A DNA stretch of 64,000 nucleotides from positions 1,860,001 to 1,924,000 of the forward strand of contig NZ_FNQB01000003.1 of NCBI RefSeq assembly GCF_900107455.1, in the 5' to 3' direction. The notes beneath the pieces are model-generated. The model was not told the DNA's origin and searched no databases. It saw only the letters and a list, made by a program, of their open reading frames with translations. The stretch comes from Asanoa ishikariensis (lineage in GTDB: Bacteria; Actinomycetota; Actinomycetes; Mycobacteriales; Micromonosporaceae). Below, piece after piece: positions 43,092-51,072 of this stretch (the stretch's first letter is position 1; each line of letters starts with the position of its first letter). The translations under genes were made by a program, and so were the position numbers.

Positions 43092-43894
43092 TCGCTCTCG
43101 ACGGTCACGAAGTCGATCAGGCGTTCCATCGAGTTGATGAGCGGGGTTTCGACGTCCTTGTAGGACCCGACCGTTTTGAGGATGGTGCGCCACATGTCGG
43201 CCGGTTCGGCCACGCCGAGGGCCGCGCAGATGCCCTCCTTCCACGGGCGTCCCGGTGGCACCACCGGCCAGGCCCGGATGCCGATCGCGGCGGGCTTGAC
43301 CGCCTGCCAGATGTCGACGTACGGGTGGCCCGTGACCAACACGTGCGGCGAGGTGACCCGCGAGACGATGCGGCTCTCCTTCGAGCCCGGCACCAGGTGG
43401 TCGACCAGCACACCGAGCCGGCTGCGCGGGCCGGGGCCGAACGCGGCCACTTCCTGCTCCAGCTCGTCGATGCCGTTCAGCGGCTCGACGACCACGCCCT
43501 CGATCCGCAGGTCGTCGCCCCAGATCCGCTCGACGAGGGCGGCGTCGTGGATGCCCTCCACCCAGATCCGGCTGGCGCGGGCGACCCGGGCGGTGACGCC
43601 CTGGACCGCGACGGAGCCGCTGGCCGTGCGGGTCCGGGTCTGCTGTGCCGGCGCCGCGGCCGGCTTCCTGAGGGTCACCGGCTGACCGTCGAGCAGGAAC
43701 GCGGCCGGCAGCAGCGGGAAGTTGCGGCGCTTGCCGAACCGATCCTCCAGCACGACCGCGCCCATCTCGAACCCGACCACGGCACCGCAGAAGCCGGAGT
43801 CGGCGTCCTCGACGACCAGATCCGGTTCAGCGTCCACCTCAGGCGTCACCTTGCGGCGCCGCCAGTTACCCGCGAGCACATCCTCCCCATACAT
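43088..43894 (-). CDS. DUF3097 family protein
   Basis: A 268-residue actinobacterial protein of unknown function, recognised from the DUF3097 pattern: N-terminal MYGEDVLAGNWRRRKV with beta-rich domain, then RIWVEGIHDAALVERIWGDDLR and VEPLNGIDELE. The GIHDAALVE and acidic DDLR segments recall a Toprim-like fold in which Glu and Asp bind metal, but this is inference. C-terminal half contains VLVTGHPYVDIWQAVKP. Start 43894 is followed by the conserved start; a TAACGT box is 8 nt upstream. Confidence 0.82.
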   Translation of the reverse strand: MYGEDVLAGNWRRRKVTPEVDAEPDLVVEDADSGFCGAVVGFEMGAVVLEDRFGKRRNFPLLPAAFLLDGQPVTLRKPAAAPAQQTRTRTASGSVAVQGVTARVARASRIWVEGIHDAALVERIWGDDLRIEGVVVEPLNGIDELEQEVAAFGPGPRSRLGVLVDHLVPGSKESRIVSRVTSPHVLVTGHPYVDIWQAVKPAAIGIRAWPVVPPGRPWKEGICAALGVAEPADMWRTILKTVGSYKDVETPLINSMERLIDFVTVESD

Positions 43895-43902
43895 GAATCC
43901 GG

Positions 43903-43908
43903 ACGTTA
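43903..43908 (-). promoter_or_regulatory. -10 box TAACGT of the DUF3097 gene
   Basis: On the minus strand TAACGT ends 8 nt before the ATG at 43894, consistent with a leaderless or very short leader. Confidence 0.4.
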
Positions 43909-44043
43909 GCCGCCCGCCTGTCGCCGCTCCCGCCCGACGCGCCGTCTCGACCGGTTCCCGACGGTCTGTCCAGCTCGGTCGGGTGTGGTGTTCCTCGCGG
44001 GTGCCGCTGGTCGCGCGATCGAGACAGCGGCCCGGTCAGCACG

Positions 44044-44049
44044 TACCCT
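44044..44049 (+). promoter_or_regulatory. -10 box TACCCT, leaderless type
   Basis: TACCCT ends 7 nt before the ATG at 44057; no ribosome-binding site lies between. Confidence 0.4.
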
Positions 44050-44056
44050 TTCCTGC

Positions 44057-44839
44057 ATGTCCACCGCAGCGGGTGCCACCACCCTCGCGACGCGCCGGTC
44101 CAGCCGGCTCGTCACCTGGGTGCGGGCGTGGCGCGCCGGCCTGGTGCCCTATGACGAGGTAGCCGAAGAGGTCGCCCGCGACGAGGAGCACCTCGTCGCC
44201 GACGCACCCGGCGCCTGGACCGATGTCTCACTGCGCGAGGGCCTGACGGCGTTCTCCAAACTGACTCCCGACCAGGTCCGGCTGGTGCTGCCGGCGCCCG
44301 GCGACCCACGCGGGTTGCCCGGCCCCGGCGAGTTCACCGGCGCCGCGCTGGTCGCGGGCGAGGCCGTGATCGCGGGCGACCTGGGGCTGATCCCCGAGGT
44401 ACGCACGCACACGTCCGGCTCCGGCATGACGTTCGAGACCGTGCTGTGGCGCTGCTTCGCGCTGCCAGCCGGCGCACCGCCGCCGGTGCCGGTCTCCGTC
44501 GCCGAGGCGGAGACCGAGCTCAACCAACTCCTGGCCGAGGCGACCAACACGCTGGCCCGGCTCGACATCGCACAGTGGCGCCCGGAACTGGCCGGTGCCC
44601 TGGCCGCGATCCGCAAGCCGGACAGCGCAAACGAGCTGCCGCCGGGCTTCGACCCCCGATCGCGGCGGCTGTTCGCCCGCGCGAGCGTGCTCGACCGGGT
44701 GCTGGCACTGGCCGACGAGGTCGCACCGGGCGGCGCGGTCAACGGCTTCGAGGTGCAGGCCCGCGACGCGGCCCTACGCCCGTTGGCCTCCGCCTGCCGC
44801 GGCGCGCTCGTGGCCGCCTGCAACGCACCGCTCATCTAG
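44057..44839 (+). CDS. Conserved actinobacterial hypothetical protein
   Basis: A 260-residue soluble protein. N-terminal half contains VRAWRAGLVPYDEVAEEVARDEEHLV and a central LPGPGEFTGAALVAGEAVI segment; the C-terminal half is helical. No signal peptide or membrane helix. The family is not recognised, but the well-conserved-looking pattern and neighbour DUF3097 suggest a widespread actinobacterial gene. A -10 box in leaderless position supports the ATG at 44057; the frame extending to 43985 is upstream of that promoter. Confidence 0.68.
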   Translation: MSTAAGATTLATRRSSRLVTWVRAWRAGLVPYDEVAEEVARDEEHLVADAPGAWTDVSLREGLTAFSKLTPDQVRLVLPAPGDPRGLPGPGEFTGAALVAGEAVIAGDLGLIPEVRTHTSGSGMTFETVLWRCFALPAGAPPPVPVSVAEAETELNQLLAEATNTLARLDIAQWRPELAGALAAIRKPDSANELPPGFDPRSRRLFARASVLDRVLALADEVAPGGAVNGFEVQARDAALRPLASACRGALVAACNAPLI

Positions 44840-45670
44840 CTAGCGGACGCCGCGGACCCGCTGGACCAGTGCGCTGAGCCGGCGGTAGGTGCGGCCCTCC
44901 GCGGCCAGATCGCCGTCGCCCTCCTTCGTCAGCGGGGTCTCCACGCCCTGGGTGCCCTGCACGAACAGCCCTTGCGGCGAGACCACGTAGAAGAAGCTCG
45001 CGCGCGGCCGCTCGCTGTCGAACCGGAGGAACCACAGGCCCGGTTGCGCCGGCAGACGGCGTTTCAGCTTCGCGATGTCCTCCTCGTCGTATCCGCTGCC
45101 GATGAACTCGACCGTCAGCCGGTCCGCGGATTGCGGTGGCAGCGCTCCGGAGACGACGTCGGTCGGCTGCAGCACCAGGCCGATCATCGGAAATCTGTCG
45201 TCAGCGCCCTCCCCTTGGAAAATCCGGGTGATCACCACGTCGACCACCCGCGCCACCACCACGGCGGTCGAGGCCCGCGTCGCCTCGTCCAGGTCGCGGT
45301 AATGGTGCGCCGAATCGAAACCGTCCATGTTGAACGTCTGATAGAACGCGAGATCACCGGAGCGCCGCAGGTCGAGCCCACCAGCCGTAGGCTCCGCCGC
45401 GCCGGTCGGCGCGTCAGACCCGCCCGGCGCGACGCACTCGCCAGACCGGTTCACCCCACCGGGTCCGCCTGGCGTGGCGCCCTCGCCGGATCCGCCTGCC
45501 GGAGCGGACCCACCCGGGCTGGGGCACTCGCCAGACCCGGTTGTCGCGGCGGAGCCGGCTGGCCGCGCTGCCCCGTCTCCCGCACCGCAGGCGGCTGCGG
45601 AGGCCGTCAACAGCAGCCCACACATGCCTCCCGCGGCGAGCCGGACGAAACCCTTCATCGCCATCCCCAT
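44840..45670 (-). CDS. Putative secreted lipoprotein
   Basis: A 276-residue protein. The N-terminal signal peptide ends at SAAAC (Cys about residue 28), indicating lipid attachment. Residues 30-95 are a low-complexity Gly/Ser/Pro linker containing repeated GSGE and PGG motifs. The folded domain starts near 105 (FYQTFNMDGFDSAHHYRDLDEATRAS) and is beta-rich, with a strand ASFFYVVSPQGLF near the end. Function unknown. Several ATG/GTG codons (45673, 45670, 45664, 45658) are clustered; the exact start is uncertain. The end is adjacent to the opposing 44057-44839 gene. Confidence 0.6.
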   Translation of the reverse strand: MGMAMKGFVRLAAGGMCGLLLTASAAACGAGDGAARPAGSAATTGSGECPSPGGSAPAGGSGEGATPGGPGGVNRSGECVAPGGSDAPTGAAEPTAGGLDLRRSGDLAFYQTFNMDGFDSAHHYRDLDEATRASTAVVVARVVDVVITRIFQGEGADDRFPMIGLVLQPTDVVSGALPPQSADRLTVEFIGSGYDEEDIAKLKRRLPAQPGLWFLRFDSERPRASFFYVVSPQGLFVQGTQGVETPLTKEGDGDLAAEGRTYRRLSALVQRVRGVR

Positions 45671-45709
45671 CACGGTTGGACCCGGCTGCCGGGGCTGGGG
45701 TTCCGCTCG

Positions 45710-46462
45710 CTATTGGGTGGCGATGGTGATGCACCCATGTAGCTCTGCCAGCGCCTCCGCCGGCCCCGTGACCGTCACCTCGGCGCCGGGCTGTCGGTGC
45801 CACACCCAGCGTAGGAGAGCCGCCGGCGGGCCGCTGATCGCCGCGTCGGCGTCGGGTGCGTCACCGTCTTCGACGGCGAACGTGCCAGGGCCGGTGCGGA
45901 CGTGCCAGGCCGCCCCGTCGGTGCGGAAGGCGAAGACCCGCCCCGGCGACGGATCGAGGGTCTCCTTGAAGGCGTCGCTCCACTCCCTGACGGAGTAGGC
46001 GACGAAGACCTTGAGTAGCTCGTCGACGCCGTCGATGGCCAGGTCGGCGGGGATCGGTGCGACCGGCTGCCCCGCGCCCAGCTCCGCGTCGATGCGGTGG
46101 ACGACCGTCTCCTGCGCCATCCGGCGGATCCAGAAGCCGACGGTCTGGTCCGGCACGTACCAGGAACCGGCCTGGTCCGTCGGCGCATGCGACTCGAGCT
46201 CGTGGCGTAGCGCCGCATAGCTGCGGTCGAGCAGGGCCAGCGGCTCTTCGCCGGCTAGCTCGGCCGGCGGCCACGGGTCGGGCTCGGCGCCGTCGCGGAT
46301 GGCGTGGGTCTTGTGGAGATAGACCTCGCCGACGTGCCGGGTCAGGTCGGCGACCGTCCACCCCGGACAGGTCGGCACCGCTCCGGCCGGGTCGAGCTGA
46401 GCGACCGTGCGCAGCCGGTCGAAGTCGGCGGCCAGGCATTCGAGGTAGCGGGAGTTCTCCAT
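45710..46462 (-). CDS. TIGR03083 family protein (maleylpyruvate isomerase N-terminal domain)
   Basis: A 250-residue DinB-like protein. The mycothiol-dependent maleylpyruvate isomerase N-terminal pattern is seen: VPTCPGWTVADLTRHVGEVYLHK (about residues 30-52), whose Cys, Trp and His lie at the expected positions, and a later ETVVHRIDAE segment with a metal-binding His. These bind a metal and may use mycothiol; most members have no known substrate. The C-terminal domain (AVTVTGPAEALAELHG) is typical. ATG at 46462 is preferred; 46492 would add 10 residues. Confidence 0.82.
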   Translation of the reverse strand: MENSRYLECLAADFDRLRTVAQLDPAGAVPTCPGWTVADLTRHVGEVYLHKTHAIRDGAEPDPWPPAELAGEEPLALLDRSYAALRHELESHAPTDQAGSWYVPDQTVGFWIRRMAQETVVHRIDAELGAGQPVAPIPADLAIDGVDELLKVFVAYSVREWSDAFKETLDPSPGRVFAFRTDGAAWHVRTGPGTFAVEDGDAPDADAAISGPPAALLRWVWHRQPGAEVTVTGPAEALAELHGCITIATQ

Positions 46463-46523
46463 GCCGGGCAGTCCATCACAGGGGTACGACATTAATCGAT
46501 GGCGATCGTGGGAGCGCGGAAAC

Positions 46524-46529
46524 TAGCGT
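46524..46529 (+). promoter_or_regulatory. -10 box TAGCGT, leaderless type
   Basis: TAGCGT ends 6 nt before the ATG at 46536, the ideal distance for transcription to start on the A of ATG. It resembles the box before 9718 (CTAGCGT...GGGCCATG). Confidence 0.5.
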
Positions 46530-46535
46530 TGGGCC

Positions 46536-47423
46536 ATGATCTACCAGCGACCGCTGGCCTACCTGCTGGCGCTGGAGGGCATCGCGCTGCTGCGCGCCAA
46601 CGCGGGCGACCACGACGCCGAGTTCAGCGCCGCCCGGATCGACGAGATCCGCCGGCTGCTCGACGACCCGGCGCTCGACTCCGAGCCCGTGGCGGCCGGC
46701 CACACCGACACGGTGACCGGCTACGGGATCTGGTCGCGCACCTACGACCAGCCGGGCAACGGGCTATTCGACCTGGAGCGGCCGGTCGTACGCGAGATCG
46801 TCGACCCGCTGCCCGTCGGAGACGCCTTGGACGCGGCCTGCGGCACGGGCCGGCTCACCGAATACCTGGCGGGGCTCGGCCATCGGGTGATCGGGGTGGA
46901 CAGCTCCCCCGACATGCTGGCCCACGCCCGCGAACGGGTTCCCGACGCCGATCTCCGCGAGGGCGACCTCAACGCACTGCCGCTCGACGACGACTCGGTA
47001 GACCTGGTGGTGTGTGCCCTGGCGCTGACCCACCTGCCCGAGCTCGGCCCGGTGCTCAAGGAGTTCGCGCGGGTGCTGCGTCCCGGTGGCCAACTGGTGA
47101 TCTCCGATTCCCACCACGAGCTGGTGGCGCTGGGCTCGATGCCGCACGTCCGGCTGGCCGGCGGCGAACCCGCCTTCCTACCGGCCTACCGCCACCGGGC
47201 CAGCGACTACCTCGACGCCGCGCTGCCGGCGGGCTTCACCGTGCGCCGCTGCGCCGAGCCCCGGGTGCGCGTGGTCGAGTCGAACGCGCCCGCCCTCCAG
47301 GACGAGACCGGCCCGTGGGACGACTGGCCGTGGTCACTGTTCAAACTCGTCCCGGCGGCGCACAGGGCCGTCTTCGACGGAACACCGGCACTCGTCATCT
47401 GGCACTTCGCGCTGACCAGCTAA
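46536..47423 (+). CDS. Class I SAM-dependent methyltransferase
   Basis: A 295-residue enzyme. SAM motif I is LDAACGTGRLTEYLA (about residues 91-105), motif II VIGVDSSPDML, and LREGDLNALPLDDDSVDLVVCALAL gives the following strand pair. The first 75 residues are an added helical region, and the C-terminal part a substrate cap. It is close to Methyltransf_11 enzymes; the substrate is unknown. It has its own leaderless-type promoter and is followed by a palindromic hairpin. Confidence 0.9.
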   Translation: MIYQRPLAYLLALEGIALLRANAGDHDAEFSAARIDEIRRLLDDPALDSEPVAAGHTDTVTGYGIWSRTYDQPGNGLFDLERPVVREIVDPLPVGDALDAACGTGRLTEYLAGLGHRVIGVDSSPDMLAHARERVPDADLREGDLNALPLDDDSVDLVVCALALTHLPELGPVLKEFARVLRPGGQLVISDSHHELVALGSMPHVRLAGGEPAFLPAYRHRASDYLDAALPAGFTVRRCAEPRVRVVESNAPALQDETGPWDDWPWSLFKLVPAAHRAVFDGTPALVIWHFALTS

Positions 47424-47433
47424 GGCCGTTAGT

Positions 47434-47475
47434 AAGGGTCCCTTTCGCTGCGGAAAGCGTTAACAAGGGACCCTT
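47434..47475. terminator. Palindromic hairpin between converging genes
   Basis: 11-bp core arms (47434-47444 and 47465-47475) around a 20-nt loop that contains GCGGAAAGCGTTAA, recalling the loops at 1819 and 14409. It lies between the methyltransferase stop and the end of the convergent oxidoreductase gene. Confidence 0.75.
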
Positions 47476-47509
47476 CCTTCGCCAGCAAGCGGGCGGGAGG
47501 GCGGGCCGG

Positions 47510-48484
47510 CTAGATCGTGACGACGACCTTGCCGGCGGGGTGGCCCTGGGCCAGGTAGCGGATCGCGTCGGGCGCCTCGGCCAGCGGGTAGACGCGGTCG
47601 ATGACCGGCTTGACCTTGCCGTCCTCGATCAGCCGCGTCAGGTCGTCGAGCAACTCCGCCCGCTCCCCCGAGATCAACCCTCGCACCCGCCGACCCGCGA
47701 CCAGAGACACGAACGGCGCCCGCATCGCTCGGGTGAAGCCCCCCAGCAGCCCGCCGGCGTCGTGCCCGCCACCGGCCAGCACCACAAGACCACGCGGCAC
47801 CACCGCCCGGCACAGCAGTGCCAACGGCCGGCAGCCGGCGGTGTCGAGGACGACGTCATAGACGGCGCCGTCTCGATCAACCTCAGCGCTCGTGTAGTCG
47901 ATGACGTCGTCGGCCCCCAGCGAGCGGACCAGATCGTCCTTGCCAGGACCGCACACCCCGGTCACCACAGCGCCAAGAGCGACAGCGATCTGGACCGCGT
48001 ACGCGCCGACACCCCCCGCCGCCCCGATCACCATCACCCGCTGGCCGGGCACCACCTTGGCGACGTCACGAAGGCCCACCACCGCGGTGACGGCCGAGAT
48101 CGGCACCGCGGCGGCCTGCGTGAACGAAAGACTGGCCGGCTTGTGGGCCAGGAACCGGACCGGGACCGCTGCGAACTCCGCGTACGTGCCGGAGGCGGTC
48201 GTCCCGTACACCTCGTCGCCCGCCTGGAACGCGGTCACACCGGCGCCCACCGAAACCACCACACCGGCCAGGGCCCGGCCGCGGACCGCCACTTTCGGCC
48301 GGGTCAGACCGAAGGCGGCCCGCGCGGCGTACGGCTGCCCGGTCATGCAGACCCAGACGCCCGGGTCGACCCCGGCGGCCCGCACCTGGACCAACACCTC
48401 ACCGGCACCGGCAACGGGGTCCGGAACCTCCCGGAGCGACAGGACGTCGGCTGACCCGTACACGGATTGTGCGATCGCTTTCAT
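47510..48484 (-). CDS. NAD(P)-dependent medium-chain alcohol dehydrogenase-like protein
   Basis: A 324-residue zinc-free medium-chain oxidoreductase. GroES-like domain with GRALAGVVVSVGAGV and cofactor loop VIGAAGGVGAYAVQIAVALGA (about residues 155-175). Last of a three-gene operon: its ATG overlaps the stop of the XRE gene (ATGA). It probably reduces reactive carbonyls or quinones; the association with a membrane protein and a regulator is notable. A hairpin terminator lies 35 bp after the stop. Confidence 0.88.
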   Translation of the reverse strand: MKAIAQSVYGSADVLSLREVPDPVAGAGEVLVQVRAAGVDPGVWVCMTGQPYAARAAFGLTRPKVAVRGRALAGVVVSVGAGVTAFQAGDEVYGTTASGTYAEFAAVPVRFLAHKPASLSFTQAAAVPISAVTAVVGLRDVAKVVPGQRVMVIGAAGGVGAYAVQIAVALGAVVTGVCGPGKDDLVRSLGADDVIDYTSAEVDRDGAVYDVVLDTAGCRPLALLCRAVVPRGLVVLAGGGHDAGGLLGGFTRAMRAPFVSLVAGRRVRGLISGERAELLDDLTRLIEDGKVKPVIDRVYPLAEAPDAIRYLAQGHPAGKVVVTI

Positions 48485-48702
48485 GAAGGCTCCTCGGGGT
48501 ATTCGAAGACGTCGTCGAGCGGCACCTTGAACGCGCGGGCGATGCGGAACGCCATCTCCAAGGAGGGCGAGTAGCGGCCCTGCTCGATGGCGATGAGGGT
48601 CTGGCGGGTCACGCCGATCCGGTCGGAGAGGTCGGCCTGGGTCATCTCGTCGTGCGCGAACCGCAGGGCGCGGATGCGGTTGGTCACGCGCGTCGGCTTC
48701 AC
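48481..48702 (-). CDS. XRE-type helix-turn-helix regulator
   Basis: A 73-residue single-domain repressor-like protein: DEMTQADLSDRIGVTRQTLIAIEQGRYSPSLEMAFRIARAF spans the whole HTH-3 domain. The GTG start overlaps the stop of the membrane-protein gene (GTGA), and its stop overlaps the next ATG (ATGA). Small regulators of this type are often paired with membrane proteins of the DUF2178 type. It probably controls its own operon; the repeats upstream at 49153-49211 are candidate operators. Confidence 0.9.
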   Translation of the reverse strand: MKPTRVTNRIRALRFAHDEMTQADLSDRIGVTRQTLIAIEQGRYSPSLEMAFRIARAFKVPLDDVFEYPEEPS

Positions 48703-49127
48703 CACTCGGGAACGCCGGCCCGGTAGACGACGACCTTGGCGATGCCGCCCACCACGGCGGAGAGCACGAAGCCCAGGTAGATCACGTTGGCGATCCAGAA
48801 CGGCGCCCAGTCGGCCATTGCCATCAACATCGCCGCGACCGCGCCGACCACCATGAACGGCTGGCCGACGTGGTCGCCGAGGCGGCCGATCTCGCGGTCG
48901 CGATCGTCCCTGACCAGGGACGCCCCCGGGTTGACGATCGCGAACAAGATCTCCGCGACGATCGCGGTGACGATGCCCGCGCCGATGGTCCACAGCAGCG
49001 GGGCGGCGTAGGCCACCTCCGTCAGCGGCAGTCCGTCGGCGCGGGCGAGCACCACGACCAGGTAGACGCTGTAGCCGATGACGGCCACGACGAGCCCGAT
49101 CCAGGCACGTCTCTGTTCGAGGGTCAT
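48699..49127 (-). CDS. Small integral membrane protein, first gene of XRE operon
   Basis: A 142-residue membrane protein with four predicted helices (residues about 8-28, 40-62, 87-105 and 110-130) joined by short loops; the middle loop is basic and acidic (VRDDRDREIGRLGDHVG). I recall similar proteins next to XRE regulators in many Gram-positive bacteria, sometimes as DUF2178; the exact family is not sure. Start 49127 has GGGAG 7 nt upstream. It overlaps the regulator gene by 4 nt. Confidence 0.78.
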   Translation of the reverse strand: MTLEQRRAWIGLVVAVIGYSVYLVVVLARADGLPLTEVAYAAPLLWTIGAGIVTAIVAEILFAIVNPGASLVRDDRDREIGRLGDHVGQPFMVVGAVAAMLMAMADWAPFWIANVIYLGFVLSAVVGGIAKVVVYRAGVPEW

Positions 49128-49152
49128 CGACCCACTCCCTTCGCGGCGTGTA

Positions 49153-49211
49153 CAGAATCTTTGACACCACGAAGGTAGCGAATCCTTTACCTCATGTCCA
49201 GAAAGTTTTAC
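49153..49211 (-). promoter_or_regulatory. Promoter with AT-rich direct repeats, XRE operon
   Basis: On the minus strand, two imperfect direct repeats GTAAAGGATTCG (49178-49190) and GTCAAAGATTCTG (49153-49165) lie 25 bp apart, roughly on the same DNA face; a third word GTAAAACTTTC is at 49201-49211. Between the two repeats is TACCTT (-10-like, 49172-49177). They are good candidates for the XRE binding sites. Confidence 0.5.
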
Positions 49212-49222
49212 ATCCCCCAAAC

Positions 49223-49966
49223 TCAGATGGTGAACCCGCCATCGACGTTGACCGTCGCGCCGGTGATGTAGCGGCCGTCCGCACCAGCCAAGAACGCCAC
49301 CGCCGCGGCGATGTCGGCCGGCTCGGCGTAGTGCCCGAGCGCGGTCAGCCCGTTGACCGCCGAGGCGTTCGGCCCGTCGGCCGGGTTGAGGTCGGTGTCC
49401 GTCGGGCCGGGGTTGACCAGGTTCACGGTGATCGCCCGCGGGCCGAGCTCACGGCCGAGCGCCTTGGTCAGTCCGATCAGGGCGGTCTTGCTCATCGCGT
49501 ACAGGGAGAAGCCCGGAAAGACCGCCCGCTCGGCCACGTTGCTGCCGATGTTGATGATCCGCCCGCCGGCCGCCATGTGCCGGACCGCGGCCTGGGTCGC
49601 CAGGAACGGCGCGCGGACGTTGACCGCGACGGTCTGCTCGAACTCGGCCACGCCCAGCGCTCCGAACGGACCCAGCAGGAACGCGCCCGCGTTGTTGACC
49701 AGGATGTCCAGCCGACCGAACGAATCCGCGACCCGGTCGACGGCAGCGACCAGGGCGGTCGCGTCGGCGCTGTCGACCCGGACCGCGACCGCTCGTCCGC
49801 CCGACGCCACGATCTGCTCGACTATCTCGTCCGCCCTCCGCTGGTCCTGCTGGAACGTGAGGGCCACCGCCGCGCCTTCGGCCGCCAGCCGCAGCGCCAC
49901 CGCCGCGCCGATACCCCGTCCGCCGCCGGTGACCAGGGCGACCTTGCCATCAAGTGTGTTGTTCAT
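49223..49966 (-). CDS. SDR family oxidoreductase
   Basis: A 247-residue classical short-chain dehydrogenase. Cofactor motif VTGGGRGIGAAVALRLA (13-29), NNAG (about 90-93), catalytic Ser in IINIGSNVAE, and YAMSK (Tyr and Lys, about 155-159), then NLVNPGPTDTD. Length and motifs fit NADPH-dependent 3-oxoacyl-reductase-like enzymes. The substrate is unknown. It is divergent to an aldo/keto reductase, 127 bp apart, and its end lies 11 bp from the XRE operon promoter. Confidence 0.92.
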   Translation of the reverse strand: MNNTLDGKVALVTGGGRGIGAAVALRLAAEGAAVALTFQQDQRRADEIVEQIVASGGRAVAVRVDSADATALVAAVDRVADSFGRLDILVNNAGAFLLGPFGALGVAEFEQTVAVNVRAPFLATQAAVRHMAAGGRIINIGSNVAERAVFPGFSLYAMSKTALIGLTKALGRELGPRAITVNLVNPGPTDTDLNPADGPNASAVNGLTALGHYAEPADIAAAVAFLAGADGRYITGATVNVDGGFTI

Positions 49967-50093
49967 GAGGAAAAGCTTGATCGACTACGGGGCTGCCGTC
50001 TGGCGCCGATCGGACGTCGCGTTGCCGGGTGATCTGCTTCTCAATCAGGCTGAAACGGTCGTACGCCGGGCCGCGCGGGTGTGGGCTTTGTTC

Positions 50094-51068
50094 ATGCGGA
50101 CCACGACACTTGGCCGGTCCGGGCTTCCGGTCTCGCGCATCGCGTTCGGCACGTGGCAGCTCGGCGGCGACTGGGGCAACTTCGACGAGTCAGGGGTGAT
50201 CGCGACCATCCGACGGGCGTACGAGCTGGGGATCAACCTGTTCGACAGCGCACAGGGGTACGGGTACGGCGCCGCGGAAGCGGTGCTCGGCCGCGCGCTG
50301 CGGGCAGAGCTGCGGTCCGACCGGGAGTCGATCGTGCTGGCCACCAAGGGCGGCATCGACCCGGCGGGCAAGCGGACCCGCGACGCGCGCCCCGCCCACC
50401 TGCGAGCCGGCGTCGAGTCGAGCCTGCGGGCGCTCGACGTCGACTACATCGACCTCTACCAGGTGCACTGGCCGGATCCGGCGACGCCGGCCGAGGAGAC
50501 CGCCGGCGCGCTCCAGGAACTGGTCGACGAGGGCAAGATCCGGCACGTCGGTGTGTCCAACTACGACGTCGCCGAGCTCACGGCGTTCGAGGCGGTGCGG
50601 CCGGTGGAGACGTCGCAGTCGCCGCTGCACCTGTTCCAGCGGGAGATCCAGGACGAGATCCTGCCGTACGCCCGCCGCCTGGACATCGGGGTCCTCGCCT
50701 ACAGCCCGCTCGGCAGCGGCCTGCTCACCGGCGCGCTGAACGCGTCGACCCGGTTCGACGAGGACGACTGGCGGGCCAAGTCGAGCGCGTTCTCCGGCAA
50801 CACCTTCATCCGGAACCTGGAGATCGTCGATCACCTGGCCATGTTCGCTGCGCGCCGCTCGATGACCGTCGCCCAGCTCGCCGTCGCCTGGGTGCTGGCG
50901 CAGGAGGGCGTACACGTGGCGATCGTGGGTGCCCGGCACGCCCGCAACATCGAGGCGGCCGCCGAAGCGGCCGACCTCACGCTGAACGCCGACGACCTGG
51001 CGGAGATCGACAAGATCACTCAGGGGGCGACACCCGCGCTGGGCAACACCCCGGAAGGGCCGCGCTGA
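50094..51068 (+). CDS. Aldo/keto reductase
   Basis: A 324-residue TIM-barrel reductase. Catalytic tetrad members are visible: Asp and Tyr in FDSAQGYGYGAAE (about 50-62), Lys in LATKGG (about 88) and His in YQVHWPDP (about 124). The C-terminal NADPH-binding part includes SVAQLAVAWVLAQ-like and VAIVGARHARNIEAAAEA. It belongs to the AKR group of YajO/YhdN-like reductases. ATG at 50094 is the first methionine matching the family start (TTLGRSGLPVSRIAFGTWQLGG); the frame from 49353 overlaps the SDR gene antisense. Confidence 0.92.
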   Translation: MRTTTLGRSGLPVSRIAFGTWQLGGDWGNFDESGVIATIRRAYELGINLFDSAQGYGYGAAEAVLGRALRAELRSDRESIVLATKGGIDPAGKRTRDARPAHLRAGVESSLRALDVDYIDLYQVHWPDPATPAEETAGALQELVDEGKIRHVGVSNYDVAELTAFEAVRPVETSQSPLHLFQREIQDEILPYARRLDIGVLAYSPLGSGLLTGALNASTRFDEDDWRAKSSAFSGNTFIRNLEIVDHLAMFAARRSMTVAQLAVAWVLAQEGVHVAIVGARHARNIEAAAEAADLTLNADDLAEIDKITQGATPALGNTPEGPR

Positions 51069-51072
51069 GCCG

